From Clostridium sp. K13 (lineage in GTDB: Bacteria; Bacillota; Clostridia; Clostridiales; Clostridiaceae), in assembly GCF_019734195.1 (NCBI RefSeq), contig NZ_JAASHM010000030.1:1-37892 (forward strand): DNA of 37,892 bases, given 5' to 3'. The first letter of the stretch is position 1, and each line of letters opens with the position of its first letter. The position numbers and the translations under genes are program-made. The notes under the pieces were generated by a model. That model was not told where the DNA came from. It saw only the letters and a program-made list of their open reading frames with translations, and searched no databases. This document shows positions 16,862-25,063 of this stretch, piece after piece.

Positions 16862-19340
16862 GTTAGATATAAATAGAAATCTATATGATACTTTAACAGC
16901 CAAGCAAGGAGATACTCAAAGTAGATTCTTGCTTTTTCAATTGCTAGATGGAGCTATTCCTTTTAGTCTAGAAAATAGAAGTGTGAAGGTTTTTGCAACT
17001 AAACCAGATGGTAAAGAAGTTTTTAATGATTTAATTATAAATGACAGGGTTAAAGGATATTGTACTCTTGAACTTACAAATCAAATGCTTGCAGTACCAG
17101 GGCTTTTAAAGTTAGAATTAATGGTTATTGAAGGGGATAAAAAATTAACAACTAATGTCTTTTATATGGATGTTAAGAAAAGTATTAATTCTGAAAATGC
17201 TATTGTATCAACAAATGAATTTTCAGCACTTTTAAATGGACTAGCATCTCTTAATGAATATGATAATTATAAAAATGAAATAGCTGCAGCTAGAGATGGA
17301 GAAGTCAATTTACTTACAAAAGTAAAAAAAATTGACGAACAATTGGATACTATTGCGAATAAAGGTACTACTATTGAGGTACTCGAAAGAGTGACTAAGG
17401 AAGAAATAAATAGGCAGATAGCTGATGGTACTATTGCTAATTTAACTATAGCAGATGGAAGCATAACACAAGAAAAGTTAAGTCCAGATTTAAAGTTAGG
17501 TGTTGAAGATGGAGGAATTACTGGAGAGAAACTTGATGATGAAGTTAAAAAGTCAACATATATAATCTCAAATAAAATTAAAAATTATAAATTAGATAAC
17601 ATAGATAATTGGAGTTGTTCTTATTCTAATTTATCTACAGAAAACAACGAGTTATTAATAACTGGAATAGGTAGTGGTTATGGGGGGAGTAATCAATATT
17701 ATGCAGATTATGATACTAAAATAAAAGGGTTAAACGGACATAAATTATATGTTAATTATAACTATAATGTTCTAGGAAATAATATAAGTAGAGTTAGATT
17801 AAGATTAAAAAGTGGTACTAATACAATGAATATACTTGATAATTCAAGTGTTATAGGGAATATATATAATAAATTTTCAAAAATCATTGAAATTCCAAGC
17901 GATTATACTGAAAGCATTAATTATGGGATAGCAGTAAATTTTTCTGATAGAGAAAGTGCTACTGGTATAGTTACTAAGTTGAGAGATATTATAATTGTTG
18001 ATTTAACAGAAGTGTATGGAGCAGGAAATGAACCTACTTTAGACGAATTTGAAGGAGTTTTAAATTACGAAGGAAATTATTTTGGGAGCATAAATTTATT
18101 TAACGCAAAAGAAACAAGTGTAAAGGTAAAAGAACTAGATAATACTGTCAATAATTTAGAAAAAGATATTATTTTATTGGCTAGAAATTATTTAAGTGGA
18201 ATGAAAAATGATATGTGGGGAGCAACAGAAACTACCGTTAGTGGTACTGGGACAAGTTCCAAGTTAACTTCATATGTTACTACTGAATTTGTACCAGGAA
18301 ATGAACAAGTTTTATATTTTAAAGTTAAAGCTAAAGTTATAGGAGAAGGGTGTATTAAACTTCAAGCTACCATTAATGGTAATAGTGGAAGTCAAAAAAC
18401 TTACGAAATAGAAAATCCTATTTCAAATATGGAATATGAACTATCATTATCAGATTCGTTATTACATCACAAAGGTACTTCTTTAAATGTATCTATAAAT
18501 GCTATATTCCCCGACAATGATACTCAAAATGGCAAGAGTTTGGTGTATTCTAATGGGGTGCTTTTAAATTTAACAGAGATTTTTGAACTTAATAATGAAC
18601 CACCTAAAAATATAATAGATAATTTATTAACTAAATTTCCTAATAATCATTTTTACAATACCGAAAATATATTTAGTGGAAATGTTTTAAAATGTTTAAA
18701 AAATGATATATATAGTCATATGGGTGAATATGTAAAAACGCATTCTCTAGGTAATTTTTCAATGAGTTCTGTACCTAATCCGAATTGGGATAAATGGCAA
18801 TCAGCACAATATAGCTATGGTATGAGTAAACATACAGAAGTTCCTATTTATAATTATGTACATGGAACACTTGAAACTGATTCTATGTTTTCAGTTCATG
18901 CTAAATATAGTCGTTGGAGTCCCGATTGTGTGTATTCTACCGAGGGTGGTCATCAATGGGGTGGTCATATTTTTGAAGGTTGGAATAGACCAAGAACTTA
19001 TAGATATACTGTACTTATTGGGAAAAATGCTGTTAATGAAACTTGTATCTTTACTTTTGCACCACCAAGTCCAGAAGTTGAAGGGGAAGAAGGTGGAGGT
19101 GGTACATTTGGTATCACAAGAGTTGGAAGTGATAAACCTAAAGAAGGTTTTGAAATAAAACAAAAAGAAGCAATAATGAATGGTTCTCTTAAAATTACTG
19201 AAAAGTTAATGATACCTTATAAAAATATAACTACATCAACAACCGAAGGGGTAAGAGGACAATTTGCACACAATGATAATTATTTATTTTTATGTGTTAA
19301 TGACAACTATTGGAAAAGGGTTCCTTTAGAGAGTTTTTAA
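16842..19340 (+). CDS. BppU-like baseplate and receptor-binding protein
   Basis: 832 residues. ATG 16842 is chosen because GAGGAGG lies 6 nt before it; it overlaps Tal by 20 nt. Residues 1-100 fit the BppU N-terminal domain that anchors to the baseplate. A linker near 195-230 has the fibre-type repeats ADGTIANLTIADGSITQEKL. Two galactose-binding-like modules follow, each closing with a related motif (LTEVYGAGNEPTLDEF near 388, LTEIFELNNEPPKNI near 578). The C-terminal region (WDKWQSAQYSYGMSKHTEV, a Gly-rich stretch, DNYWKRVPLESF) is presumably the host-binding tip. Confidence 0.78.
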   Translation: MNTKIVKLDINRNLYDTLTAKQGDTQSRFLLFQLLDGAIPFSLENRSVKVFATKPDGKEVFNDLIINDRVKGYCTLELTNQMLAVPGLLKLELMVIEGDKKLTTNVFYMDVKKSINSENAIVSTNEFSALLNGLASLNEYDNYKNEIAAARDGEVNLLTKVKKIDEQLDTIANKGTTIEVLERVTKEEINRQIADGTIANLTIADGSITQEKLSPDLKLGVEDGGITGEKLDDEVKKSTYIISNKIKNYKLDNIDNWSCSYSNLSTENNELLITGIGSGYGGSNQYYADYDTKIKGLNGHKLYVNYNYNVLGNNISRVRLRLKSGTNTMNILDNSSVIGNIYNKFSKIIEIPSDYTESINYGIAVNFSDRESATGIVTKLRDIIIVDLTEVYGAGNEPTLDEFEGVLNYEGNYFGSINLFNAKETSVKVKELDNTVNNLEKDIILLARNYLSGMKNDMWGATETTVSGTGTSSKLTSYVTTEFVPGNEQVLYFKVKAKVIGEGCIKLQATINGNSGSQKTYEIENPISNMEYELSLSDSLLHHKGTSLNVSINAIFPDNDTQNGKSLVYSNGVLLNLTEIFELNNEPPKNIIDNLLTKFPNNHFYNTENIFSGNVLKCLKNDIYSHMGEYVKTHSLGNFSMSSVPNPNWDKWQSAQYSYGMSKHTEVPIYNYVHGTLETDSMFSVHAKYSRWSPDCVYSTEGGHQWGGHIFEGWNRPRTYRYTVLIGKNAVNETCIFTFAPPSPEVEGEEGGGGTFGITRVGSDKPKEGFEIKQKEAIMNGSLKITEKLMIPYKNITTSTTEGVRGQFAHNDNYLFLCVNDNYWKRVPLESF

Positions 19341-19452
19341 TTCGTAATTGATTAATAAGCTTCTTATTACGTTCATACTAAATTAGTACAAAAATTAAAA
19401 AATAGTATGAAATAAAAAAGGAATATGGAAAGTTATTTATAATATATATATA

Positions 19453-19481
19453 TTGACATTGCACTCCGGTTGGAGTACAAT
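19453..19481 (+). promoter_or_regulatory. Strong promoter with palindromic operator
   Basis: TTGACA (19453-19458), a 17-nt spacer, then TACAAT (19476-19481). The spacer holds ACTCC-GGTT-GGAGT (19463-19476), an inverted repeat placed between -35 and -10. The promoter drives the two small genes that follow, and the palindrome is a good operator for a dimeric regulator such as the RHH protein at 19790. Confidence 0.82.
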
Positions 19482-19520
19482 AAGTATATAAGATAAATAA
19501 AACAAAGTGAGGTAATAAAT

Positions 19521-19775
19521 ATGTATTTAGAAATGAGTAAAAGTATAGAAGAAGCTACTATAAAGCTTGCTAGAAATATCAAAGAAATAGGAATTGATAA
19601 TGTTGATTTCGAGTATATGAAAAATAGTGATTTTTTTGTAGTGTCTATAGTCGAATATAAGAAATATTGGGAAATCACTCATAGAGAACGTCTTAGTAAA
19701 ACTTCTAGAGCTGATATATTTAGATTAGGTTTTGAAGATGATAAAATGGTTTATCAGTGCTCGGAAGAGGATTAG
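19521..19775 (+). CDS. Unknown 84-residue protein
   Basis: A soluble, charged protein (MYLEMSKSIEEATIKLARNI, then EIGIDNVDFEYMKN) not matched to any family I recognise. GTGAGG lies 11-12 nt before the ATG. It is the first gene of a two-gene unit with an RHH protein, under its own regulated promoter in the gap between baseplate and lysis genes. A toxin-antitoxin or accessory regulatory pair is conceivable. The stop codon lies 15 nt before the next start. Confidence 0.6.
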   Translation: MYLEMSKSIEEATIKLARNIKEIGIDNVDFEYMKNSDFFVVSIVEYKKYWEITHRERLSKTSRADIFRLGFEDDKMVYQCSEED

Positions 19776-19777
19776 TA

Positions 19778-19785
19778 GGGGGGGG
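19778..19785 (+). repeat. Run of eight G acting as ribosome site
   Basis: Eight consecutive G residues stand 4 nt upstream of the ATG at 19790. It is the only such run in this very AT-rich sequence. It takes the place of a normal AGGAGG and could vary in length by replication slippage. Confidence 0.7.
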
Positions 19786-19789
19786 AAAA

Positions 19790-19954
19790 ATGGCTAGAGA
19801 TAAGAGTATAAAAGTAAGATTGACTGACAATGAAGATAGATTTTTAACCGAGCAAACTGAAAAGCTTGCTATCTCCCGAAGCGAATATGTTAGAAGATTA
19901 TTGAATAAAGAAATAGATAAATTGGAGGCAAATAAAAATAGACTCCATTCATAA
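19790..19954 (+). CDS. Ribbon-helix-helix (CopG/Arc-like) regulator
   Basis: 54 residues: MARDKSIKVRLTDNEDRFLT, then EQTEKLAISRSEYVRRLLNK. The short basic strand (SIKVRLT) followed by two helices with SRSEYVRRLL is a clear RHH pattern. ATG 19790 is preferred because the G-rich ribosome site lies just before it. RHH proteins bind as dimers to short palindromes, and the ACTCC/GGAGT operator upstream is the natural candidate target (inference). Confidence 0.82.
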   Translation: MARDKSIKVRLTDNEDRFLTEQTEKLAISRSEYVRRLLNKEIDKLEANKNRLHS

Positions 19955-20267
19955 TTTCGGTAATAGAACAGAGTCTAATGTAATATGTGTATAAAATTTA
20001 CCACAATGAGTGTACATATTGCATTAATATTATATGAAAAATACAAATAAATATTTTATGAATATTTATTAAATAAAAAAGAAGAACCTTTCGGTTCAAC
20101 CCAATGACAAGATTTATATTGTTCGTAAAATTTAAAAGCAGACGAGAGATAGTGGCGTCGCAAATAAAGACTTCAAATCCAATGCAATACTGCACGTTTG
20201 TATTGCATTAAAAACTTAAAATAAACAAATAAAGTAAGAAGTTAGAGTAAAATCTAGCTTCTTTTTT
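19939..20267 (+). ncRNA. Structured untranslated region, candidate small RNA
   Basis: No convincing ORF. Hairpins seen: TAGACTC/GAGTCTA (19939-19945, 19971-19977); GAACC-TTTC-GGTTC (about 20084-20097), which on the minus strand is followed by a T-tract; a 10-bp stem AATGCAATAC/GTATTGCATT (20181-20210); and a terminator AAGAAGTTAGA/TCTAGCTTCTT plus T run (20236-20267). The stretch would be the 3' part of the 19453 transcript, possibly released as an RNA. A 13-nt element (ACTTCAAATCCAA, 20170-20182) recurs at 24411. Confidence 0.4.
20236..20267 (+). terminator. Intrinsic terminator before the holin
   Basis: AAGAAGTTAGA (20236-20246) pairs over 11 positions (one G-U) with TCTAGCTTCTT (20253-20263), loop of 6, with T residues to 20267. 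It should end the 19453 transcript and, unless read through, would isolate the lysis genes. Confidence 0.78.
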
Positions 20268-20295
20268 AATACAAAAAATAAAAGGAAGGTGTAAA

Positions 20296-20721
20296 ATGGA
20301 AAACTTATTAAACTATTTTAAAATTATTGTAGCAGCAATAGGAACGGGAGTAACTTGGTTATTCGGTACATGGGACACTGCTCTTATTGTTCTTGTGTGC
20401 TTTATGGCACTAGATTATGCAACTGGAGTATTAAGAGCATGGATAAATAAAGAAGTTAGCTCCGATATAGGACTTAAAGGTATAGCGAGGAAAACAGTTA
20501 TATTTATTGTTTTAATAGTAGCAGTATTACTAGATAGGCTATTAAATACTGGAACATGGGTATTTAGGACACTTATATGCTATTTCTACATAGCTAACGA
20601 AGGTATTAGTTTATTAGAAAATTGTGCTGGATTAGGATTACCTATACCAGAGAAATTAAAAGATGCATTAGTACAACTTAAAGATGGAGAAAAGAAAGAG
20701 TTAAGTAAAGAGCAGGAGTAG
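20296..20721 (+). CDS. Holin, phage_holin_4/TcdE-like family
   Basis: 141 residues with three to four hydrophobic segments: about 10-26, 27-47 (ALIVLVCFMALDYATGVLRA, the family signature DYATG), 66-82 (TVIFIVLIVAVLLDRLL) and 88-103. The charged C-terminus (KDGEKKELSKEQE) is typical. It makes the lethal membrane lesion that lets the amidase reach the wall. GGAAGGTG precedes the ATG. Family known from Clostridium phages and related to TcdE. Confidence 0.92.
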   Translation: MENLLNYFKIIVAAIGTGVTWLFGTWDTALIVLVCFMALDYATGVLRAWINKEVSSDIGLKGIARKTVIFIVLIVAVLLDRLLNTGTWVFRTLICYFYIANEGISLLENCAGLGLPIPEKLKDALVQLKDGEKKELSKEQE

Positions 20722-20734
20722 ATCCTGTTCTTTT
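20710..20734 (+). terminator. Weak terminator-like hairpin between holin and endolysin
   Basis: GAGCAGGA (20710-20717) pairs with TCCTGTTC (20723-20730), one G-U pair, 5-nt loop, then four T. It contains the holin stop codon. It may attenuate endolysin expression or simply stabilise the mRNA. Confidence 0.4.
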
Positions 20735-20773
20735 AATTTATAAAAATATATTAAAGAAAGAAGGAATGTAAAA

Positions 20774-21661
20774 ATGAAAATCGGAGTAAATGATGGACAT
20801 ACATTAAGTGGAGCTGGAACAGGAGCAGTGGGAATTATAAAAGAAGGAGAACATACTAGATTAGTTGGAGAAGAAGTAAGAAGATTATTAAAGGAAAGAG
20901 GAAATACAATTTATAATTGCACTGTAGATTATGCTCCTACTACATCAGAAAGTTTATCTTTAGTAGTACAACAAGCTAATAGAGAAGATTTAGACTGGTT
21001 TATTGCAATTCACTTCAATGCTGGTGGTGGTAAAGGTGTAGAAGTTTATACTTATGAAGGTAGACAATACCAAGATGCTATTGATGTTTGTAATAATATA
21101 GCTGCATTAGGATTTAATAATAGAGGTGTTAAAGCTGGTACAGGACTTTATGTAATTAGAAAGACTATAGCTAAATCTATGCTTATAGAAGTTTGTTTTG
21201 TAGATACAGAAGATGCAAATAAGTATCTTCAAGTTGGATATAAAGCAATTGCAAAGGCTATAGTAGATGCATTAGATAATCATATATCTAGTTCTCCAGC
21301 AGTAGATACAAATACATCATCTACATCTCAAACTCAATCTACTGCAACAATTAAAGGTGATGATTGGGTAAGAAGATTACAACAGGAATGTAATAACCAA
21401 GGATTTTCAAAACAAAATGTTGATGGAATAGCTGGACCAGCAACATTAGCTGGGTGCCCACTTATGAGAAAAGGTGCAAGTGGTAATATAACTAAGTTAC
21501 TTCAAGAGAAATTAGTTAAGCTTGGATATTCTACTAATGGCGTAGATGGAATCTTTGGAAGTGGAACTCATTCTGCTGTAAGAGAATTTCAAAAGACTAG
21601 AGGACTTTCAGTAGATGGGATTGTTGGTCAAAATACTTGGAGAAAATTATTAAATTTATAA
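20774..21661 (+). CDS. Endolysin: N-acetylmuramoyl-L-alanine amidase with peptidoglycan-binding domain
   Basis: 295 residues. Residues 1-172 are an Amidase_3 domain of the clostridial/PSA type. Zinc ligands are H9 (VNDGHT), E24 and H80 (AIHFNA), with a late Glu in MLIEVCFVD near 144 as catalytic residue. A Ser/Thr linker (about 173-195) leads to a PG_binding_1-type region with repeated DGI-GP and DGIFGSGTHSAVREFQ motifs (to 295). It cleaves the amide bond between MurNAc and L-Ala. No signal peptide, so release relies on the holin. Confidence 0.93.
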   Translation: MKIGVNDGHTLSGAGTGAVGIIKEGEHTRLVGEEVRRLLKERGNTIYNCTVDYAPTTSESLSLVVQQANREDLDWFIAIHFNAGGGKGVEVYTYEGRQYQDAIDVCNNIAALGFNNRGVKAGTGLYVIRKTIAKSMLIEVCFVDTEDANKYLQVGYKAIAKAIVDALDNHISSSPAVDTNTSSTSQTQSTATIKGDDWVRRLQQECNNQGFSKQNVDGIAGPATLAGCPLMRKGASGNITKLLQEKLVKLGYSTNGVDGIFGSGTHSAVREFQKTRGLSVDGIVGQNTWRKLLNL

Positions 21662-21668
21662 TTATTAA

Positions 21669-21698
21669 GGCTAGAGATTAAATTCTCTAGCCTTTTTT
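21669..21698 (+). terminator. Terminator of the late operon
   Basis: GGCTAGAGA (21669-21677) and TCTCTAGCC (21684-21692) form a perfect 9-bp stem with a 6-nt loop, followed by six T. It is the strongest terminator in the late region and lies 8 nt after the endolysin stop codon. Confidence 0.92.
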
Positions 21699-21737
21699 AT
21701 TTTTTTTACGTTTAATAATTAATTTATTAAAGCAAAA

Positions 21738-21880
21738 ATAAAACTGCGCACAATTCTGAAAAAGCGAAGTTTTTTATAAGAATGGCTTGTTTACTAGCTT
21801 TAATAGTAACAAACATTATAATTTAATAGCAATTCGGATAAATCACGCAGTTTTTTAGGATAAAATACGCAGTTTTATAT
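21738..21880. repeat. Inverted TAAAACTGCG repeats between lysis and YdjM genes
   Basis: TAAAACTGCG at about 21738-21747 faces CGCAGTTTTA at about 21870-21879, with another CGCAGTTTT at 21846-21854. This non-coding stretch separates the late operon from the convergent minus-strand gene. The repeats could be protein sites or the legs of a long hairpin that ends transcription on the minus strand. Confidence 0.4.
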
Positions 21881-21894
21881 TTTAAATACTAAAT

Positions 21895-22302
21895 TTATTT
21901 AATTTTTATCATTTCTGAAATTATATAGATGGCAACTAATAAAATAAATAGATCTTCAGCTCCAGAAGCATAAATAAGCTTTGCTCCATACTTTTTTTTA
22001 ACAAATGGATAAAAGAAAGGTACACCCATCTTTGTAAAACTATCCGCTATAAGATGTAATCCATAAGCTATAAACCACAATATCGCCATATCTATATTAA
22101 ATATTCCAACTAAAACGCTACTTATTAATAAAAACAATAAACTATGTGTTATTGTTCTATGTTTTATACCTAAATATAAATCCCAATCTGGTGCCACAGA
22201 ACCTACAATAGCACCAGCCATAGAAATATAAGACAAATCTAAATATTTTATTACTGGAATTGCTATAGCTATTCCGATAGCCGTATGAGTTCTACCCATC
22301 AT
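21895..22302 (-). CDS. YdjM-like membrane metal-dependent hydrolase
   Basis: 135 residues with several hydrophobic helices. Conserved polar residues sit in the expected order: HTAIGIA at the start, APDWDLYLG, KHRTITHSL, GLHLIADSFTKMGVPFFYPF. This is the YdjM/DUF457 family of inner-membrane proteins, some of which are SOS-regulated in enterobacteria. GAGGTGAT stands before its ATG. It is a single gene on the minus strand, convergent to the late operon and divergent from the FtsK-like gene, so it is probably a lysogen-expressed accessory gene. Substrate unknown. Confidence 0.8.
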   Translation of the reverse strand: MMGRTHTAIGIAIAIPVIKYLDLSYISMAGAIVGSVAPDWDLYLGIKHRTITHSLLFLLISSVLVGIFNIDMAILWFIAYGLHLIADSFTKMGVPFFYPFVKKKYGAKLIYASGAEDLFILLVAIYIISEMIKIK

Positions 22303-22397
22303 AAATTATCACCTCAAATTTTATTTTTCCCAACTGTAATTATTTTTAAACTGTAGCATAAAATGTAGTATGAAATATTTTTTAAGAGGTTGTATTT

Positions 22398-23696
22398 ATG
22401 GATTTAATTAGCTTATCCCTAATAACTGGTGGGGTTATTTTAGCAAAAGAAGGTAGTAGTTATTTATTAAACAGATTAAACATAACTGCTTACAGATGGA
22501 ATAAAACAATGGCCAACTTAAAGCTTAATTTTAAAATTATAAAAAATAAGCCAATAAAAAATGGAGTGGAATTAACAGTTAAATCTCCAGCAGGTAAAAG
22601 TTATAAAGATTTAGAAAAACATATTGATTCCCTAGAAAGCTCCTTAAGAGGAATTATAACAATAGAAGATATAAGATTCACAGATTTAATTAAAATAGAA
22701 GTAATAAATGAGGAATTAAAAAATTATGATTTTATTCCAGTAAAATCACCAAACAATTTAATTTTTATAGGTAAAAATTTTAGTGAAAAAAATTTTTTTA
22801 TAGATATAGAAAAGGATCCACACATACTTATAGGGGGAATGACAGGAACAGGGAAAACATTCTTATTATCTTCAATATTAACAAATTTGATATATAACAA
22901 TTCTAACAGTATAGATTTATATATAAGTCAAATTATTAAAGGAGAAATAGGTCAATTTTCTAATTGCAAACCTGTAAAGTTTGTTGGTAATACCTTAGAA
23001 GAAGTAAGCATAATGCTAGAAAAAGTAGCTAAAAAAGTTGATAAAAGATGCCGCAAGTTTAATTCACAAGGCTATAAAAATTTAAGTCATTACAATAAAA
23101 ATAACAAAAATAAATTAAAAAGAATTTACTTTGTAATAGAAGAAATATCATTCTTTATAGCAAAAGAAAGCGATAATGAAGAAATTAAACAATTAAAAAA
23201 TAAATGTTGGACGAATATATTAACTATTGTTAAAGCTGGTAGAGCTGCAGGAGTACATTTCCTTAGTGTTACCCAAAGAAGTACTGTCGCAAATATTGAT
23301 AGTGAGGTCAAATCACAAATGTGCTGTATAACATTAAGACAGCGTTCTAAAAGAGATAGTGAAAATATAATAGAAGATTCAGGTGCAGTTAAGCTTAAAG
23401 AAAGAGAATGTTTAATTTTTGGTTCACAAGGGCTAGATATGGTGAAAGTCCCTTCAATGGATGAAAACTATGAAATACTACAAAAGTATGTAAAAGAAAT
23501 TATAGTTCCAAATAAACCACATAAACCACAACAAAAAATAAAAAAATTAGAAGTAGAAGAAGTTAAGTTTACTCACACACCAATAGATCTAGATAAAGAT
23601 AAAATAATTTTCTTAGAAGCTGCAACAGAAAAGGAAACTAAGAATGAAATAAAAGAAAATAAAAAAAGTGAAAGGAAAGGTAGAGTTAAATGTTAA
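22398..23696 (+). CDS. FtsK/SpoIIIE-like DNA translocase ATPase
   Basis: 432 residues with a short N-terminal hydrophobic stretch (about 3-17). Walker A GGMTGTGKT is at about residues 148-156, Walker B RIYFVIEEISFF at about 237-248, and RAAGVHFLSVTQR near 281-293 matches the FtsK motor core. The C-terminus is lysine-rich. It is the size and type of plasmid or ICE coupling/translocation ATPases (Orf21 or TcpA-like). No relaxase is seen here, so a role in replicon copy handling or maintenance is as likely as transfer. Confidence 0.85.
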   Translation: MDLISLSLITGGVILAKEGSSYLLNRLNITAYRWNKTMANLKLNFKIIKNKPIKNGVELTVKSPAGKSYKDLEKHIDSLESSLRGIITIEDIRFTDLIKIEVINEELKNYDFIPVKSPNNLIFIGKNFSEKNFFIDIEKDPHILIGGMTGTGKTFLLSSILTNLIYNNSNSIDLYISQIIKGEIGQFSNCKPVKFVGNTLEEVSIMLEKVAKKVDKRCRKFNSQGYKNLSHYNKNNKNKLKRIYFVIEEISFFIAKESDNEEIKQLKNKCWTNILTIVKAGRAAGVHFLSVTQRSTVANIDSEVKSQMCCITLRQRSKRDSENIIEDSGAVKLKERECLIFGSQGLDMVKVPSMDENYEILQKYVKEIIVPNKPHKPQQKIKKLEVEEVKFTHTPIDLDKDKIIFLEAATEKETKNEIKENKKSERKGRVKC

Positions 23697-24271
23697 TGCA
23701 AAGAGATAAGCTAATATTAAAACATATAGAACAATATAGAGGAATAACTATAAAACAAGCTCAATATTTATTTTTTAATAAATCATATGAAAATGCAAGA
23801 AGGAGACTATCAGACCTTGAAAATAAAATGGGATTAGTAAAAAGTTATAAATCTAACTATAGTAAAGAAAAAGTCTTTATATTAGATAAAAAGATAAGCG
23901 ACCATGATTTAATAACATTAGATTACTTAAAATTTTTAGCAGCTAATGATTGTGAAATAGTAGAAGTTAAAATGCAACCAAAATACCTTAAAGGAATAAT
24001 AAGAGCTGATGCATTTGTAATATTCAAAAAAGATGGTTATAAATATTTTACTATTTTAGAAGTTGATTATACTCATTATACGGAAAATACTAAATTCCAG
24101 CTATACGAAAAACTTTATAGAGATAAAGAACTAGAAGTTAAATGCGAGGGGACATTTCCTATCCTAATAGTTGCTCGTCCAACTCCTGGAGTAAGATACA
24201 ATAGCAAGAACTTTGAGATAATCTATACTGATTTAAATTATGATAATTTATCAACTCATTTATTTTCATAA
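23690..24271 (+). CDS. Replication-relaxation family protein
   Basis: 193 residues overlapping the FtsK-like gene by 7 nt. Residues 1-60 are a winged helix (DKLILKHIEQYRGITIKQAQ, then YLFFNKSYENARRRLSDLE). The second half has an endonuclease-like pattern (RADAFVIFKK, KYFTILEVDYTHYTENTKFQ, then PILIVARP). This matches the Replic_Relax family, which commonly pairs with FtsK-like ATPases on Firmicutes plasmids. Function in the family is poorly known; DNA binding and nicking or plasmid replication has been proposed. AAGGTAGAG precedes the ATG. Confidence 0.78.
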   Translation: MLMQRDKLILKHIEQYRGITIKQAQYLFFNKSYENARRRLSDLENKMGLVKSYKSNYSKEKVFILDKKISDHDLITLDYLKFLAANDCEIVEVKMQPKYLKGIIRADAFVIFKKDGYKYFTILEVDYTHYTENTKFQLYEKLYRDKELEVKCEGTFPILIVARPTPGVRYNSKNFEIIYTDLNYDNLSTHLFS

Positions 24272-24277
24272 TTCACG

Positions 24278-24308
24278 CCCTCAATATCTTTTTATTGGGG
24301 GTTTTGTT
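24278..24308 (+). terminator. Terminator after the replication-relaxation gene
   Basis: CCCTCAATA (24278-24286) pairs with TATTGGGGG (24293-24301), 9 bp with one T-G pair, loop of 6, followed by a T-rich tract. It starts 6 nt after the stop codon. Confidence 0.82.
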
Positions 24309-24586
24309 TTAGGCTATTACTAGCTTAGCACCTATAGGTTTGTTGGGTAATATTCTTACATACAATATCTTGTACTAAATCAAATAACAAAGCATATATT
24401 ATAATATAAAACTTCAAATCCAAAGACAACACCTATACAAAACATTCATAAAATCTATTCAAAACATTATTAGTAAATCTATAGACGAAAAGTCGAAAGG
24501 TTAACCGATTGGCACGCCATGAGGCATGAAAGGAGGAACATTATCCCGTAAGGGTAGAAGAAATAAAAAACAGGAGTGATGATAAA
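24309..24586 (+). promoter_or_regulatory. 278-nt leader region of the 24587 gene
   Basis: No standard gene. It holds the palindrome CCTATAGG (24331-24338), the 13-nt repeat ACTTCAAATCCAA (24411-24423, also at 20170), GAC-GAAAA-GTC, GGTTAACC, GCC-ATGA-GGC and CCC-GTAA-GGG hairpins between about 24484 and 24555, and a 17-codon basic ORF (24526-24579, MKGGTLSRKGRRNKKQE) whose stop lies next to the RBS of the next gene. It looks like a regulated leader, but no known riboswitch is recognised. Confidence 0.4.
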
Positions 24587-25054
24587 ATGACAAACTTATT
24601 AACCATCTTTATAGGAGCTCTGCTAATAAAAGCAGTTATATTAATGTTACCTACTCTAATCAGGACAGGTATTAGAAAACATATTCCCTATAAAAAATAT
24701 ACAGCAGAAGAAGTAATATCATGCAATCATATGAAGCCAGAACTATACTACATAAATCAGCTAAAAGAAAAGAAAAACAACTATAAAATAAAAAATGAAA
24801 ATATATCATTTAATTTCACAAAAGTTGATAAAGAAATACAACTTCTATTTCTAAAAGAATTAATAAGATCTAAGCTAAAAAATAAACAATTAAGCAGAAG
24901 TAAAGTTTTAGCTATTAGAAATTTTTTAGAAAGCAATTTAGAAAAAGAAAAAAATAAAAAGTTTGCGAATGACTTCCATGCTATTTACCACTACTTAAAG
25001 TCTTCAGCTTTAACAAGTGAGCATATAAGTGCAATCACAAACCTAATACAATAA
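24587..25054 (+). CDS. Unknown single-span membrane protein
   Basis: 155 residues. Residues 4-25 are strongly hydrophobic (LLTIFIGALLIKAVILMLPT), probably a membrane anchor, followed by a basic cytoplasmic region with helical, charged sequence and HYLKSSALTSEHISAITNLI at the end. No family recognised. AGGAGTGATG precedes its ATG, and a strong terminator follows. With the FtsK-like and relaxation genes it forms a plus-strand block next to the partition genes, so a role in plasmid maintenance or DNA transfer is possible. Confidence 0.55.
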   Translation: MTNLLTIFIGALLIKAVILMLPTLIRTGIRKHIPYKKYTAEEVISCNHMKPELYYINQLKEKKNNYKIKNENISFNFTKVDKEIQLLFLKELIRSKLKNKQLSRSKVLAIRNFLESNLEKEKNKKFANDFHAIYHYLKSSALTSEHISAITNLIQ

Positions 25055-25063
25055 ACATTTTTT

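Noticed and set aside
18856..19163. Alternative frames on both strands at the end of the baseplate gene
   Set aside because: They overlap the well-supported C-terminal domain and have no start signals.
19998..20195. 65-codon minus-strand frame in the non-coding region
   Set aside because: No RBS, very Ile/Phe/Leu-rich composition as expected from AT-rich antisense; the region is better explained by hairpins.
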